Origin: Planctomycetota bacterium
GTDB taxonomy: Bacteria > Planctomycetota > PUPC01 > JACPCR01
NCBI GenBank assembly: GCA_030740295.1
Contig: JASLXP010000036.1
Coordinates: 1-22,887, forward strand
DNA length: 22,887 nucleotides
Reading direction: 5' to 3'
Below the pieces are notes generated by a model. That model made no database searches. It had not been told where the DNA came from and saw nothing but the letters and a program-made list of their open reading frames with translations. A program made the translations under genes and the position numbers. Below are positions 1-7,557 of this stretch, piece after piece. Position 1 is the stretch's first letter, and each line of letters begins with the position of its first letter.

Positions 1-121
1 AGCCTCAGCGCAGAGCACCTGGTCTTTTCCGTGCAGCCGCGCCAACTCGCGCTGGGAAATCACCTGGTCGATGTGCCACCAGTCCGAGGGCTATTCGATT
101 GCTCCATTCCGACTGACTGAC

Positions 122-3100
122 TCAATCCGCTGAACGCCGGATCTCTTCCCATTCTTCGAGTGTCATCTGGACCTCGCGGGCCTTGCTTCCTTTGTACCCG
201 CCGACGATGCCGTCTTTGGCCATGAAGTCCATCAGGCGGGCGGCGCGGGTGTACCCGATTTCGAGTTTTCGCTGGAGCAACGAAACTGAACCGCGGCCTT
301 CCTGCAGCACGATGCGCACGGCCTGGTCGTAGAGCTTGTCGCGATTGGCGAAGTCTTCCCCGCCGCCATCCAGGTCTTCGATGTCTTCGAGCTCGGGCTC
401 GAAGGTAGGGTTGTCCTGCGCCTTGATGAATTCAACGATGCCGCTTAATTCATCATCGCTCAAGAATGAGCCCTGGCTTCGGATGAGATCCGATTTACCG
501 GGCGGAAGGAACAGCATGTCGCCCATGCCAACCAATTTCTCCGCGCCGTTACGATCAAGAATGGTGCGGGAATCGACCTTGCTCGAAACGCGGAATCCGA
601 TGCGGGTGGTCATATTGGATTTGATGAGGCCGGTAATGACATCCACACTAGGACGCTGCGTGGCAAGGATGACGTGAATGCCGACGGCGCGGGATTTTTG
701 CGCAAGACGAGTGATTGACTTTTCGACGTCCTTCGAGGCGACCATCATCAGGTCGGCATACTCGTCAACCACAAGCACGATGTAGGGCAGGTGATAGGGC
801 ACGTCTTCCAGCAATGCGCCGCGATTGAGAAGTCGCGATTTAATTCGCTCTTCACCAAGTTCGTTGAACTGCTTGATATGCCTCACACCGACGGAGGCGA
901 GCAGGTCGTAACGCTGATCCATTTTCTTCACCGCCCATTCAAGAACGCTCGGCGCCTTTTTCATATCGGTGACCACCGGGCTCAGCAGGTGGGGGATGTC
1001 CTCGAAGCCTGAAAGCTCCACCATCTTGGGATCGATGAGCACCAGCCTGACCTGATCAGGCGTATTCTTGAGCAGGATGCTGGCGATGATTGAGTTAATA
1101 CAGACAGATTTTCCTGCACCAGTCGCACCCGCGATCAGCAGGTGAGGCATGGACGCAAGATCGGAAACCACCGGTTCACCGGATACGTCTTTGCCGAGAA
1201 AGATCGGCAGCACCATGCCTTCCTGCTCCCTGCACTCCTCGATGAGTTCGCGCATGCGGACCGCTTCTTTGACCTCGTTTGGAATCTCGAGACCGACAGT
1301 CGACTTGCCCGGTAAAGGCGCGACGACACGGACACTCATCGCGCGCATGGCAATGGCAAGGTCATCTGAAAGAGTGACGATCTTGTTAAGCTTGACGCCC
1401 GGCGCCAGCGCCAGCTCGAACATGGTGACCGTAGGCCCGCGCTGAATATCGACCACCTCGGCGCCTACCTTGAAATCCGTCAGTGCGGTCTCGAGTTGCT
1501 TCACTTTCTGGCGGCTCTCGAGCTCGCGTCCGCGGGGTTGCCGGGCAATGTCAAGCAGGTCGAGCGGTGGAAGGTAGTATTTGCCTTTTCGTGGCTTCGG
1601 CAGCGCCTTCCTTCTGACCTTTGGGGGCGGCGATGGGCTTCGAAAGCTCTCGATCTTCTGCTCCACCGTCGTGGTGGATTCTTCCTTTTCGACAAACGCA
1701 CCCTCCGGTGTGTCGTTCTCCGGCAATGAGGAATCCTCACTTTCATCAACCAGGTCGTGTTCTGTGACTTCATCGATGTCGGTGGTTTCCTTTGCCGTGG
1801 CCTGTTCCGGCTCAGGGGCCTCCGCAGTTTCCTGCACATTGGGAATCCGTTCGGAATCAACACTTTCTTCCGGTGGTGGCGCAGGCGCGACATAATCCGG
1901 ATTAGTGGTATCCGGAATGGTCTCCGCTTTCCGAACGTCTTCCTCAGTTTTCTGGCCCGGCAACTCAACCCTGGTGTGAATGTCATCCTGGGTCAACGCG
2001 TAAGTCGTTTCATCGAAATCATCCTCACCGGACCGCGGAGGCGGGGTCGGTTCTTTTTTAGCCGTGGCCTTGTTGAGCGCAGGTCGAGCATGCCGATAGT
2101 CAGGCTCTGTGATGCTGGCCGGATCGACTTCCGATGGGATCTCGTAGTTCTCGATCGGGTCGGGTCTCTGGGGCTTCGGCCGCGGCCTGGGTTTCGGCGC
2201 CCGCCGGCCACGCTTCGACGGATGGGGCGTGACTTTCTTGAGCTCACGATCGAAATCCTCTCGCTTTTCATCTTCTTCAATCGCCTGAAAATCAGACTCT
2301 TCAAGAGGGATGCCCTCGACGACAGGAGGCCGATTTGCTTTCCAGGCCACATTCGGCGGGGCTACCGCTTCGCATTCCGCCTGATGACGGTCTGAGAGCA
2401 GCCCGAAGAGCTTGCGCGTCGCAGGATCCGTGCGCCGGCGATTTGCATTCGGAACGGAACCCAGCTTTCCCTTCTTTGGCTCATCAGAATGCTCCAGCGA
2501 ACGTTTCCGTTCAGATGGTTCTCGTGGCGGATGAGGAACCTCAGGGGCTTCCGTTTCATCAGGCAGGACCACTTCAGCGCTCGAAGTAGATGCAATCGCC
2601 ATGTGCGGATGCGAAGCTGGAATGCGAAGCCGGCCCGCCACGTTTTGCATCACACCGAAGGATTGAAGAAGGAGCTCATTCGTAGCGAGCAGAGCGGAAA
2701 GTGCAAGCAGCGATACGATGACCAGCACTTTGCCGACCGCGCCAAAGTAGGTGCCGAGCAGATGCGCCAGCGCGATGCCAAGAATGCCGCCGTTGCCTGG
2801 CCTGCTGGCGGAGACCTCCTGTCCTGGCACGAGTTGCATGGCCGCGCACATGAAGACCACCATCAGCACTGAGCCGATGGCTCGCTGCCAGGGGTCTTCC
2901 ACCTTGCCGCCGATGGACATTCTGAGCGCCCAACCCGCGACGACCGCAAGGATGAAGTAACTGCCCAGTCCGAACAGTTGAAGCAGACGAATGGCTATGA
3001 ACGCCCCGGCCTTTCCACACCAGTTACTCGGCAGCTCGTTGTAAGGCTGATGCCAATCCGGGTAGTCAGCCTGGCTGAAAGACACCAGGCTTAGCAGACA

Positions 3101-3199
3101 GAACAGGCTGATGCAGATACCAGCAATGGCGGGCATCCAGAGGGTTGCTTTGAAGCTTTCTTTGCTTTCCGAAGAGGCGGTTTCTTCTTCGTTGCTCAT
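122..3199 (-). CDS. ftsK: DNA translocase FtsK/SpoIIIE
   Basis: This is a membrane-anchored hexameric ATPase that pumps chromosomal DNA through the closing septum and assists dimer resolution. The start at 3199 gives 1025 residues. It is preferred over an in-frame ATG ten codons upstream because AAAGGA lies 5 bases before it. The N-terminus holds about four hydrophobic membrane segments within roughly residues 20-190. A long linker rich in Pro, Glu and Lys follows to about residue 570. The motor domain has Walker A GATGAGKS at 691-698 and Walker B ending VVDEYADL with D812 and E813. A C-terminal winged-helix (gamma) domain follows, including SLLQRKLEIGYTRAARLMD. All key residues are present, so the protein should be active. 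It lies 10 bases after uppP and is probably cotranscribed with it. The low-complexity linker is typical of the family. Confidence 0.96.
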   Translation of the reverse strand: MSNEEETASSESKESFKATLWMPAIAGICISLFCLLSLVSFSQADYPDWHQPYNELPSNWCGKAGAFIAIRLLQLFGLGSYFILAVVAGWALRMSIGGKVEDPWQRAIGSVLMVVFMCAAMQLVPGQEVSASRPGNGGILGIALAHLLGTYFGAVGKVLVIVSLLALSALLATNELLLQSFGVMQNVAGRLRIPASHPHMAIASTSSAEVVLPDETEAPEVPHPPREPSERKRSLEHSDEPKKGKLGSVPNANRRRTDPATRKLFGLLSDRHQAECEAVAPPNVAWKANRPPVVEGIPLEESDFQAIEEDEKREDFDRELKKVTPHPSKRGRRAPKPRPRPKPQRPDPIENYEIPSEVDPASITEPDYRHARPALNKATAKKEPTPPPRSGEDDFDETTYALTQDDIHTRVELPGQKTEEDVRKAETIPDTTNPDYVAPAPPPEESVDSERIPNVQETAEAPEPEQATAKETTDIDEVTEHDLVDESEDSSLPENDTPEGAFVEKEESTTTVEQKIESFRSPSPPPKVRRKALPKPRKGKYYLPPLDLLDIARQPRGRELESRQKVKQLETALTDFKVGAEVVDIQRGPTVTMFELALAPGVKLNKIVTLSDDLAIAMRAMSVRVVAPLPGKSTVGLEIPNEVKEAVRMRELIEECREQEGMVLPIFLGKDVSGEPVVSDLASMPHLLIAGATGAGKSVCINSIIASILLKNTPDQVRLVLIDPKMVELSGFEDIPHLLSPVVTDMKKAPSVLEWAVKKMDQRYDLLASVGVRHIKQFNELGEERIKSRLLNRGALLEDVPYHLPYIVLVVDEYADLMMVASKDVEKSITRLAQKSRAVGIHVILATQRPSVDVITGLIKSNMTTRIGFRVSSKVDSRTILDRNGAEKLVGMGDMLFLPPGKSDLIRSQGSFLSDDELSGIVEFIKAQDNPTFEPELEDIEDLDGGGEDFANRDKLYDQAVRIVLQEGRGSVSLLQRKLEIGYTRAARLMDFMAKDGIVGGYKGSKAREVQMTLEEWEEIRRSAD

Positions 3200-3210
3200 C
3201 CGATTCCTTT
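3200..3210 (-). promoter_or_regulatory. ftsK ribosome binding site overlapping the uppP stop
   Basis: On the minus strand the junction reads TGAAAGGAATCGGATG. The TGA ends uppP, AAAGGA is the ribosome binding site and the final ATG starts ftsK. The site decides the ftsK start at 3199 and indicates translational coupling between the two genes. Confidence 0.7.
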
Positions 3211-3977
3211 CATAAAAGTACCAATGCACCGATTCCTACACACAGGCAATAGACACCCATCCATTTGAGATTTCGTGACACCACCAACCGCTTCAGCGTC
3301 ATCAACCCTATCAGGCTGAAAGCGAATGAGAGCCCAAGGCCAACCGCCAATGGTGCTGCCCCGATGCCCCATTCCGAAAAACTGAGATGTCGACCCTCGA
3401 GGATCGCCGCGCCGGAGATGGCCGGAATGGCCATAAGAAATGAAAACTCGAAGGCCTTCTCCCGGGTCATGCCGACCATCAGCCCGCCGGTAATCGTCAA
3501 CCCGCTTCGTGAAATCCCAGGAACGATGGCGAACGCCTGGCACAGCCCCATCAGAATGCTGCTCTTATGGGTCGCGCCACCTGTCTCTTCCCCTGAATCC
3601 TTCGAGAGATAATCCGCGAGAATTAGAAAGCCACCCGTAACAAGCAGAGCGGCAGCCACCACCCGCGGCATGTTGAACAGCGCCTTCAACTGCTTGCCAA
3701 AAGCCACTCCCACAACTCCGGCAGGAATGGTCGCAATGATGATGTAAACAATCATGTGATGTTCCTTGAGAAGAACGTCTCTGATCCGAGGGGCAAACAT
3801 CAACAAAATGGCCAGAAGTGAGGCGACGTGCAGTGCAATATCGAACGCTACGACCGTGGATGACCCACCAATCTTGAGTACATGCTGCGCTAGGCAGAGA
3901 TGCCCGGAACTGCTGATCGGCAGAAATTCGGTCAGACCTTGAACTACGCCCAGAATGGCTGCCTCAGCAAGTGTCAT
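3210..3977 (-). CDS. uppP: undecaprenyl-diphosphatase (BacA/UppP type)
   Basis: This integral membrane enzyme dephosphorylates undecaprenyl diphosphate to recycle the lipid carrier used for peptidoglycan and surface-polysaccharide synthesis. Loss or overexpression changes bacitracin sensitivity in known members. The 255-residue length is normal for the family. Both signature regions are visible: EFLPISSSGHL near residue 18, carrying the catalytic Glu and Ser-rich loop, and VPGISRSGLTITGG near residue 155, carrying the second Ser-Arg motif. About seven to eight hydrophobic segments fit the family topology. The start at 3977 matches the usual family N-terminus (MTLAEAAILGVVQGLTEFLP), but no clear Shine-Dalgarno sequence precedes it. 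The promoter region is occupied by a GGATTC-type repeat array that begins 28 bases upstream. ftsK follows directly. Confidence 0.96.
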   Translation of the reverse strand: MTLAEAAILGVVQGLTEFLPISSSGHLCLAQHVLKIGGSSTVVAFDIALHVASLLAILLMFAPRIRDVLLKEHHMIVYIIIATIPAGVVGVAFGKQLKALFNMPRVVAAALLVTGGFLILADYLSKDSGEETGGATHKSSILMGLCQAFAIVPGISRSGLTITGGLMVGMTREKAFEFSFLMAIPAISGAAILEGRHLSFSEWGIGAAPLAVGLGLSFAFSLIGLMTLKRLVVSRNLKWMGVYCLCVGIGALVLL

Positions 3978-4005
3978 GGGTTATGGATGCTGGAAACTGG
4001 ATACT

Positions 4006-4145
4006 GGATTCGGGATTCGGGATTCACGATTCAGGATTCAGGAGGATTCAGGATTCAGGAGGATTCAGGATTCAAGAGGATTCAGGATTCAAGAGGATTC
4101 AGGATTCAAGAGGATTCACGATTCACGATTTACGATTCACCATTC
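4006..4145. repeat. GGATTCA heptad array with about five 17-bp units
   Basis: The core (4027-4111) is five head-to-tail copies of a 17-bp unit, GGATTCAGGATTCARGA. Both sides are flanked by degenerate 7-bp units (GGATTCG, CGATTCA, CGATTTA). The period of 17 is not a multiple of three, and plus-strand reading frames stay open through it only because the unit lacks stops, so it is not treated as coding. The array ends 28 bases before the uppP start codon and fills most of the space where the uppP-ftsK promoter should be. A related degenerate copy lies at 9737-9793. Confidence 0.9.
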
Positions 4146-4209
4146 GGCACGGTCCTCTCGAGCTTGAGCCGTATGACCAGCATCGAGCATCATGTCAATG
4201 CTGGCAGAA

Positions 4210-4253
4210 CGCAAAAACAGCGGTCAATGGTCACGACGAAACCATGACCATTG
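4210..4253 (-). terminator. possible intrinsic terminator of coaB
   Basis: A perfect 9-bp inverted repeat (CAATGGTCA at 4225-4233, TGACCATTG at 4245-4253) has an 11-base loop. It lies 25 bases beyond the coaB stop. On the minus strand the stem is followed after several bases by TTTTT (4213-4217). The offset U-tract makes it an imperfect terminator, so a regulatory stem-loop is an alternative. Confidence 0.45.
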
Positions 4254-4277
4254 CAGCTTAAAACTGTCGGGCTTGGG

Positions 4278-4892
4278 TTAGGGGCGGGTGGCCGTCAGCA
4301 CCAGTTGGCGGGCTAATTGGCGTTTGGTCCGGTGCTTCCATTCCTGGATGACACCTTTTGAAGTGAGGAGCGTTGCGTCGACTCTTTCAGCACCCATCGC
4401 TGAGGGATTGTTGAGGACAATCCAGTCGAGATTTTTTCGCTCCAGCTTGCTTCGCGCATTCGCCAGGCCCTGGTGGGTTTCCAGGGCAAAGCCCATCAGC
4501 CGCTGATGCTTCTTGCGGCGGCCAAGGGCCTGAAGGATATCAGGGTTCGGTACCAGATCCAACGTGAGGCCGCCGCCCTGCTTCTTCATCTTCAGAGCCC
4601 GTTTCCGGCGGGGTCGGTAATCGCAGACCGCGGCGTTCATTATCACCAGATCGACCTCCGGAAAACGGCTGGTGACTTCCCTGTGCATGTCCCTCGCGGA
4701 GATGACGGAAACGCAATCAAGCCCGTCAGGCGGAGACAGGTTCGTCGGCCCACTTACCAGGGTCACTGTGTGCCCCAACTTCTGCGCGGCCTCGGCCAGG
4801 GCATAGCCCATAGAACCGGTGGAGCCGTTGCTCAGATATCGAACCGCATCAATGTGCTCTCGGGTTGGGCCGGCGGTGACGAGGATGTGCAT
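4278..4892 (-). CDS. coaB: phosphopantothenate-cysteine ligase (CoaB domain only)
   Basis: This enzyme joins 4'-phosphopantothenate to cysteine in coenzyme A biosynthesis, in the cytoplasm. The protein matches the C-terminal half of bifunctional CoaBC. It has the nucleotide-binding start ILVTAGPTREHIDAVRYLSN, then GSTGSMGYALAE, the AAVCDYRP segment, VPNPDIL and GFALET. The CoaC flavoprotein half is absent, so the decarboxylase must be encoded elsewhere. The chosen start at 4892 gives 204 residues and begins at the family's natural N-terminus. An in-frame ATG at 4925 would add 11 residues and overlaps the stop of a small upstream frame as ATGA. Neither start has a strong ribosome binding site. 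The usual NDVS-like segment reads LNNPSAMGAE, a mild variation. Confidence 0.9.
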   Translation of the reverse strand: MHILVTAGPTREHIDAVRYLSNGSTGSMGYALAEAAQKLGHTVTLVSGPTNLSPPDGLDCVSVISARDMHREVTSRFPEVDLVIMNAAVCDYRPRRKRALKMKKQGGGLTLDLVPNPDILQALGRRKKHQRLMGFALETHQGLANARSKLERKNLDWIVLNNPSAMGAERVDATLLTSKGVIQEWKHRTKRQLARQLVLTATRP

Positions 4893-4921
4893 GAGGGGAA
4901 AGGGGGTTGCAGCACGGAGTT

Positions 4922-5197
4922 TCATTCCGTGGACTGCCGGGGTGAATTCAGGCCGCTAGTATTGGCGTGGCCTAAAACCAGGTTGAGAAAAGGGGAAGGA
5001 GGAAGGATCTCCAATGATACGCACTCTCGTTCTGCATCCAACCAGGTCAGGAAGCCGCCGAAAAAAGGCGCCCTGAGAATTACACACTCTGTCGTCAGTT
5101 TACGGCGTCTTTTGACGACGGCCTGCGCAACTCTCCAGACACCGGAGTAGAGCTTTTTCTTGATCGGGTCGAGGAGGTCGTCAATATTAGAGGTCAC
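4922..5197 (-). CDS. small hypothetical protein upstream of coaB
   Basis: An open frame of 91 codons starts at GTG 5197, or 121 codons if started at 5287. Its stop TGA overlaps the longer coaB start as ATGA. The N-terminal part (NIDDLLDPIKKKL, then VVKRRRKL) is charged and helix-like, while the C-terminal part looks less protein-like. In many bacteria rpoZ (RNA polymerase omega) precedes coaBC, and the size would fit, but the sequence resemblance is too weak to assign it. No ribosome binding site is visible. It may be a chance frame in the 390-base gap between coaB and the divergent PhyH gene, in which I see nothing else convincing. Confidence 0.25.
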   Translation of the reverse strand: MTSNIDDLLDPIKKKLYSGVWRVAQAVVKRRRKLTTECVILRAPFFGGFLTWLDAERECVSLEILPPSPFLNLVLGHANTSGLNSPRQSTE

Positions 5198-5280
5198 TAA
5201 GAAGAAATAACCCAACAGGCAACCTGTGGTTCTTTTCGTTCTAAGTTCACTCAGCGTCTCTCCTGGTACACAAGACAGAC

Positions 5281-6069
5281 ATGACACCCCAAGAAAAGTA
5301 CAACTTCGACGTTCGCGGATATCTCCTCATCGAAGATGCGATTGAGCCCGGCTATCTCAAAGCTATGAACGACCGCCTTGATGTATGGGAACAGAAAGCG
5401 TTGGAGAAGCGCTCTTTGCCGGCAACAAAATCTCACAGTCCGAATAATGTCTGTTTCTTTGAGATTCTGAACGAAGAACCTCTGTTCCTGGATGTGGTCA
5501 CGAATCCGAAGATTCTGCCTTATGTGGATGCCATGGTGCATCGACCCATGCTGGAGCAGTTCGCGGCATGCTTTCGCTGGAAAGGGGGCATCACAGGCGT
5601 TCACGCCGGCCATACACCCTATCAGGCGATCAATTCTTACCAGGTCTCGGAGGGACGTATCTATAACAACCACTTGCGAGTCGTTTACGCGATGAAAGAC
5701 ATCGGCCACGGGGAAGGCGGCATCCAGGTGATCCCGGGAACTCACAAATCCAACTTCCGATGGGAAGGTGGCATCCACCTTCTTGAGATGGCACCTTCGG
5801 TTCGTGAGCTGTTCGTCGAATTGCCAATGAAGGCAGGCTCCGCCCTGCTGTTCACTCATGATGTTATCCACGCATCTGTAAACGAATCAGAAAATGTCCG
5901 GCGACTCCTTCACACTGCTTATAATTACGGACTCTTCTCGAGAGGCTGGCTGGCAGACCATGCGGATTACGAACGACTGTTCGATGAAGCTCCCGAGGGC
6001 ACGTGGCTGAAGTACATCCTGCGCCGCCCGGAATACATGGACGTTATCCCAAAGCCTGAGCTGACTTGA
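5281..6069 (+). CDS. phytanoyl-CoA dioxygenase (PhyH) family protein
   Basis: This is a predicted non-heme Fe(II)/2-oxoglutarate dioxygenase of 262 residues, with a cupin-like double-stranded beta-helix fold. The N-terminus (NFDVRGYLLIEDAI) is the usual PhyH opening. The core shows GGITGVHAGHTPYQ with H108, VVYAMKDIGHGEGGIQVIPG, then GTHKSNF, and LFTHDVIHASVNES with H197 as likely distal iron ligand, followed by R207/R208 as candidate 2-oxoglutarate contact. The first ligand motif is not the classic HxD, because H108 lies in HAGHT. Iron binding is therefore likely but not certain from sequence. No signal peptide is seen, so it is cytoplasmic. The substrate is unknown. It sits upstream of the URO-D-like and PHP genes on the same strand. 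No clear Shine-Dalgarno precedes the ATG. Confidence 0.85.
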   Translation: MTPQEKYNFDVRGYLLIEDAIEPGYLKAMNDRLDVWEQKALEKRSLPATKSHSPNNVCFFEILNEEPLFLDVVTNPKILPYVDAMVHRPMLEQFAACFRWKGGITGVHAGHTPYQAINSYQVSEGRIYNNHLRVVYAMKDIGHGEGGIQVIPGTHKSNFRWEGGIHLLEMAPSVRELFVELPMKAGSALLFTHDVIHASVNESENVRRLLHTAYNYGLFSRGWLADHADYERLFDEAPEGTWLKYILRRPEYMDVIPKPELT

Positions 6070-6178
6070 GGGGTGATGTGGAGCCATCCGGGTTCACTGG
6101 AACGCTTCCTCGCCATCAGCTATGGAGATAAACTCATGACTGCCACAGAGAGATAAATGGCGACTTCTCCTGAATGGT

Positions 6179-6222
6179 CTGCCAGCTTGTTCACGTTCGA
6201 ACAAAGGTGTGCAAACTGGCAG
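6179..6222 (+). promoter_or_regulatory. nested inverted repeats upstream of the URO-D-like gene
   Basis: The outer arms are CTGCCAG (6179-6185) and CTGGCAG (6216-6222). Inside them TTGTTC (6187-6192) pairs with GAACAA (6199-6204) across a 6-base loop. The element lies 40 bases before the URO-D-like start. It could be an operator, a 5' leader stem-loop, or a terminator of the PhyH gene, although no T-run follows. Confidence 0.35.
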
Positions 6223-6262
6223 CAGTAGTTACGGCTGCACTTCAACCCGACCCAAGAAGATC

Positions 6263-7387
6263 ATGAACAACCGTGAACGATTTTTACGCACGCTGCGTTT
6301 CGAGCCGGTCGACCGGATTCCGTACCACGAGCTGGGGCTCTGGGGGCAGACAGTGGATCTGTACCTCGAAGCAGGCATGTCCGTCGAAGCGACGAAGCAG
6401 AATTTCTTCTACGGCAACGATTTCTTCCGACTTGATAAACGGGACTTCATTCCAATCGACGTCATGCTGCGTCCTGCCTTCGATCACGAAACCATTGAGG
6501 AAGATGACCGCACTCTCATCTTCCGGGACGCGCAGGGAATCGTCCATAAGGCCCTCAAGACAGGCACGGTGCGGGGCACGCGGCCTTCCATGGACCAGTA
6601 CCTCAGGTTTCCGGTCGAAACTGCGGAGGACTTTGAGGACATGAAAAAGCGCTACGACTCAAAGACACCCGGCCGTTATCCGGAGGACTGGGATGCGCGT
6701 GTCAAAGAATGGCAGACCCGCGATTACCCGCTCTGTCTGTTGACCAATGGATCGTTCGGCTTCTACAGCATGGCCCGTCGCTGGATGGGCACAGAGAACC
6801 TGTCCTTCGCGTTCTACGACCAGCCCGCGCTCATCCAGGCGATGATGGAATTCCTTGCAGATTTCTTCATTGAAGTGACGACCCCGGCCCTCGAGCAAAT
6901 CACCCCGGACTATTTCAATTTCTTTGAAGACCTTGCTTACAAGACCGGCCCGCTCCTATCACCGGACCAGTTCAGGAAATTTATGATGACACCGTACCAG
7001 CGAGTGATCGATCACCTGAAGAAATACGGCATAGAGCACATCTGGCTCGACAGCGATGGCAACACCGAGGTCCTGATTCCGCTGTTTCTTGAAATGGGTG
7101 TCACCTGCCACTGGCCGTGCGAAATTGCCGCAGATATGGACCCAGTAAGGTTGAGGAATCAATACGGAAAAGACCTTGCGCTCTGCGGCGGGATCGATAA
7201 GAGAGAGCTGACTAAAGATCGAGACGCCATCAGGCAGGAGCTTCTGAAAAAGCTTCCACCTCTTCTGGATTCCGGCGGATACATCCCGACAGTCGACCAC
7301 ACCGTCCCGCATGACGTGCCGTATGAAAATTTTCTCTTTTACCTCGAGATGAAGCGTGAGATTGCCGAAGGCAGGCAACGCCTCTGA
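6263..7387 (+). CDS. uroporphyrinogen decarboxylase-like (URO-D/MtaA fold) protein
   Basis: This is a TIM-barrel protein of 374 residues in the URO-D superfamily, which includes true HemE and corrinoid-dependent methyltransferases of the MtaA/CmuA type. The N-terminus MNNRERFLRTLRFEPVDRIP is the standard opening of the methyltransferase-like branch. The C-terminal part carries HIWLDSDGN, then a Gly/Cys-rich stretch (GVTCHWPCEIAADMD) and ALCGGIDKREL, typical of that branch. HemE signature residues at the N-terminus are not evident, so a heme role is unlikely. The start at 6263 is chosen over a GTG 18 codons upstream because homology begins here and AAGAAGA precedes it. It may act in methyl-group or one-carbon transfer, but the substrate is unknown. 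A hairpin with a TTCG loop follows the gene. Confidence 0.85.
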   Translation: MNNRERFLRTLRFEPVDRIPYHELGLWGQTVDLYLEAGMSVEATKQNFFYGNDFFRLDKRDFIPIDVMLRPAFDHETIEEDDRTLIFRDAQGIVHKALKTGTVRGTRPSMDQYLRFPVETAEDFEDMKKRYDSKTPGRYPEDWDARVKEWQTRDYPLCLLTNGSFGFYSMARRWMGTENLSFAFYDQPALIQAMMEFLADFFIEVTTPALEQITPDYFNFFEDLAYKTGPLLSPDQFRKFMMTPYQRVIDHLKKYGIEHIWLDSDGNTEVLIPLFLEMGVTCHWPCEIAADMDPVRLRNQYGKDLALCGGIDKRELTKDRDAIRQELLKKLPPLLDSGGYIPTVDHTVPHDVPYENFLFYLEMKREIAEGRQRL

Positions 7388-7450
7388 GCCACAGCGTCAT
7401 GGGCGGTACTTCGGATGCGGCCCGTGTTGAGATCCATCCCCTCGAATGTG

Positions 7451-7472
7451 AGCGAGTTCGCTCGCTTCTTTC
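7451..7472 (+). terminator. UUCG-loop intrinsic terminator
   Basis: A 6-bp stem AGCGAG/CTCGCT closes on a TTCG tetraloop (7457-7460) and is followed by a pyrimidine-rich TCTTTC. It lies 63 bases after the URO-D-like stop and before the PHP gene, so it probably ends that transcript. The T-tract is short. Confidence 0.5.
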
Positions 7473-7557
7473 AAGATGCGGCTTGTTCTCTTGCGTCCTG
7501 GTGTCTTTTGGTTAAGAGGGGTCTTTCCAGCCTGACCATCATCATGGAGAACTAAAC

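Noticed and set aside
1..61. A minus-strand fragment reading ISQRELARLHGKDQVLCAEA to the left edge, and a plus-strand open frame ending at 120
   Set aside because: The minus frame opens after a stop near 85 and is under 30 codons, with only a GTG as possible start. It could be the beginning of a gene after ftsK, but it is too short to support, and the plus-strand frame is equally short.
4027..4111. Possible CRISPR array
   Set aside because: The 17-bp units are directly adjacent with no unique spacers, so this is a tandem repeat and not a CRISPR.
3900..4261. Three overlapping plus-strand frames across the repeat array, encoding IQDS/FRIQED-type repeats
   Set aside because: All three frames are open only because the repeat unit contains no stops. 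Their starts lie inside the uppP coding region and the products are low-complexity translations of DNA repeats.
5091..5119. Inverted repeat GTCGTCA/TGACGAC with a 15-base loop between coaB and the PhyH gene
   Set aside because: The stem is short, the loop is long and no T-run follows, so it is not distinguishable from chance.
4473..5150. 225-codon plus-strand frame
   Set aside because: Most of it is antisense to coaB and the product has no family features.
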